From contig JBJXDX010000111.1 in NCBI GenBank assembly GCA_046154585.1, positions 1 to 64,000 of the forward strand: DNA of 64,000 nt, written 5' to 3'. Both the position numbers and the translations under genes were made by a program. Of the stretch, positions 63,667 to 64,000 are shown one piece after another. Below the pieces are notes generated by a model. That model searched no databases. It was given only the letters and a program-made list of their open reading frames with translations, and was not told where the DNA came from. Origin of the DNA: CADEFX01 sp046154585. GTDB taxonomy: Bacteria; Pseudomonadota; Alphaproteobacteria; Rhizobiales; Hyphomicrobiaceae. Every line of letters begins with the position of its first letter. Position 1 is the first letter of the stretch.

Positions 63667-64000
63667 ATGGCCGTGACTAGCCCCGTTGCGACAGGCGAAG
63701 CGGTGCCCGAGGCCGTGCCGGCACGCAGCGTACCGGCTTGGGTCTGGATTGGCGTGCTGGTCGCGGCGCTGCTGCCGATCGCCGGCGGCAAGACCGGATT
63801 GATCTCGAACTTCACGTTCCTGCAACTCAGTCTGATGATCGTCTATGCCATCGCGGTGCTGGGCTTGAATCTGCTGACGGGCTTCAACGGCCAGATCTCG
63901 CTCGGCCACGGTGCCTTTTTTGCGGTCGGTGCCTACACCGCTGCGATCCTCATGGATCAGGCCGACTGGCCCTACTGGTCGACGCTGCCGATGGCGATGC
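63667..64000 (+). CDS. livM: Branched-chain amino acid-type ABC permease LivM, N-terminal part
   Basis: The first 111 codons of a second permease; the frame is open to the window edge. The start has GGAGAG upstream. Hydrophobic helices (WIGVLVAALLPIAGG and LMIVYAIAVLGLNLLTGF) are followed by NGQISLGHGAFFAVGAYTAAIL, the conserved LivM block. Sequence after the edge is unseen. Confidence 0.93.
   Translation, partial: MAVTSPVATGEAVPEAVPARSVPAWVWIGVLVAALLPIAGGKTGLISNFTFLQLSLMIVYAIAVLGLNLLTGFNGQISLGHGAFFAVGAYTAAILMDQADWPYWSTLPMAM

Overview
The window is high-GC, densely coded chromosomal DNA of an alphaproteobacterium, most likely an uncharacterised member of the Hyphomicrobiales (Bradyrhizobium/Rhodopseudomonas/Xanthobacteraceae side). 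The pointers are a ccmABCD-ccmG cytochrome c maturation block divergent from acnA, DUF2794 and DUF1223 proteins, a YggT-DUF167 pair, an ECF42-type sigma factor with a YCII partner, and REP-like GC-rich hairpins. I see no phage, transposase, plasmid or CRISPR signature. Taxonomy is inferred from gene content, not from a marker gene.

Layout. 1-12 kb: end of a YCII gene overlapping an ECF42-type sigma factor, a Clp-fold membrane protease, a solo peptide-binding protein with two LacI/FruR-like operators upstream, a TPR methyltransferase, an AraC regulator, a VOC-MFS pair and two luciferase-like monooxygenases. 12-20 kb: a prohibitin-like SPFH protein followed by what looks like a catabolic neighbourhood (ThDP enzyme, two SDRs, a D-2-hydroxyacid dehydrogenase, an alpha/beta hydrolase and an MBL hydrolase). 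19.6-24.6 kb: a peptidase-containing ABC exporter, its HlyD adaptor, and an unusual protein that joins a histidine-rich six-helix membrane domain, a [2Fe-2S] ferredoxin domain and a C-terminal domain resembling that of alphaproteobacterial anti-sigma factors. 24.9-33.8 kb: tRNA-Ala(CGC), YggT-DUF167, DUF1330, PobA, a CoA-ester lyase, a DAO-type oxidase with PdxY, a tandem AAA ATPase and NhaA.

33.8-55 kb is mostly housekeeping: ccmG-D-C-B-A, acnA, DUF1223, an M3 peptidase, htpG, DUF2794, a GNAT, a Bax-inhibitor-1 protein, the ybbP-ybbA/tesA divergon, thpR, LMW phosphatase, ogt, phhB next to a fatty-acid-hydroxylase family membrane enzyme, and small monooxygenase/VOC genes. 55.4-64 kb: a korC-korA-korB 2-oxoacid oxidoreductase operon of the type known for NADP-linked ferredoxin reduction in aromatic degraders, an aspartate dehydrogenase-like gene, and the start of a branched-chain amino acid type ABC importer (livG-F-H-M) that runs off the window.

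PobA, the CoA lyase, the ThDP/SDR set, KorCAB and the Liv-type importer fit an aerobic heterotroph with aromatic or organic-acid catabolism. The redox/anti-sigma fusion beside the exporter is the least ordinary object here and the best candidate for an undescribed system.
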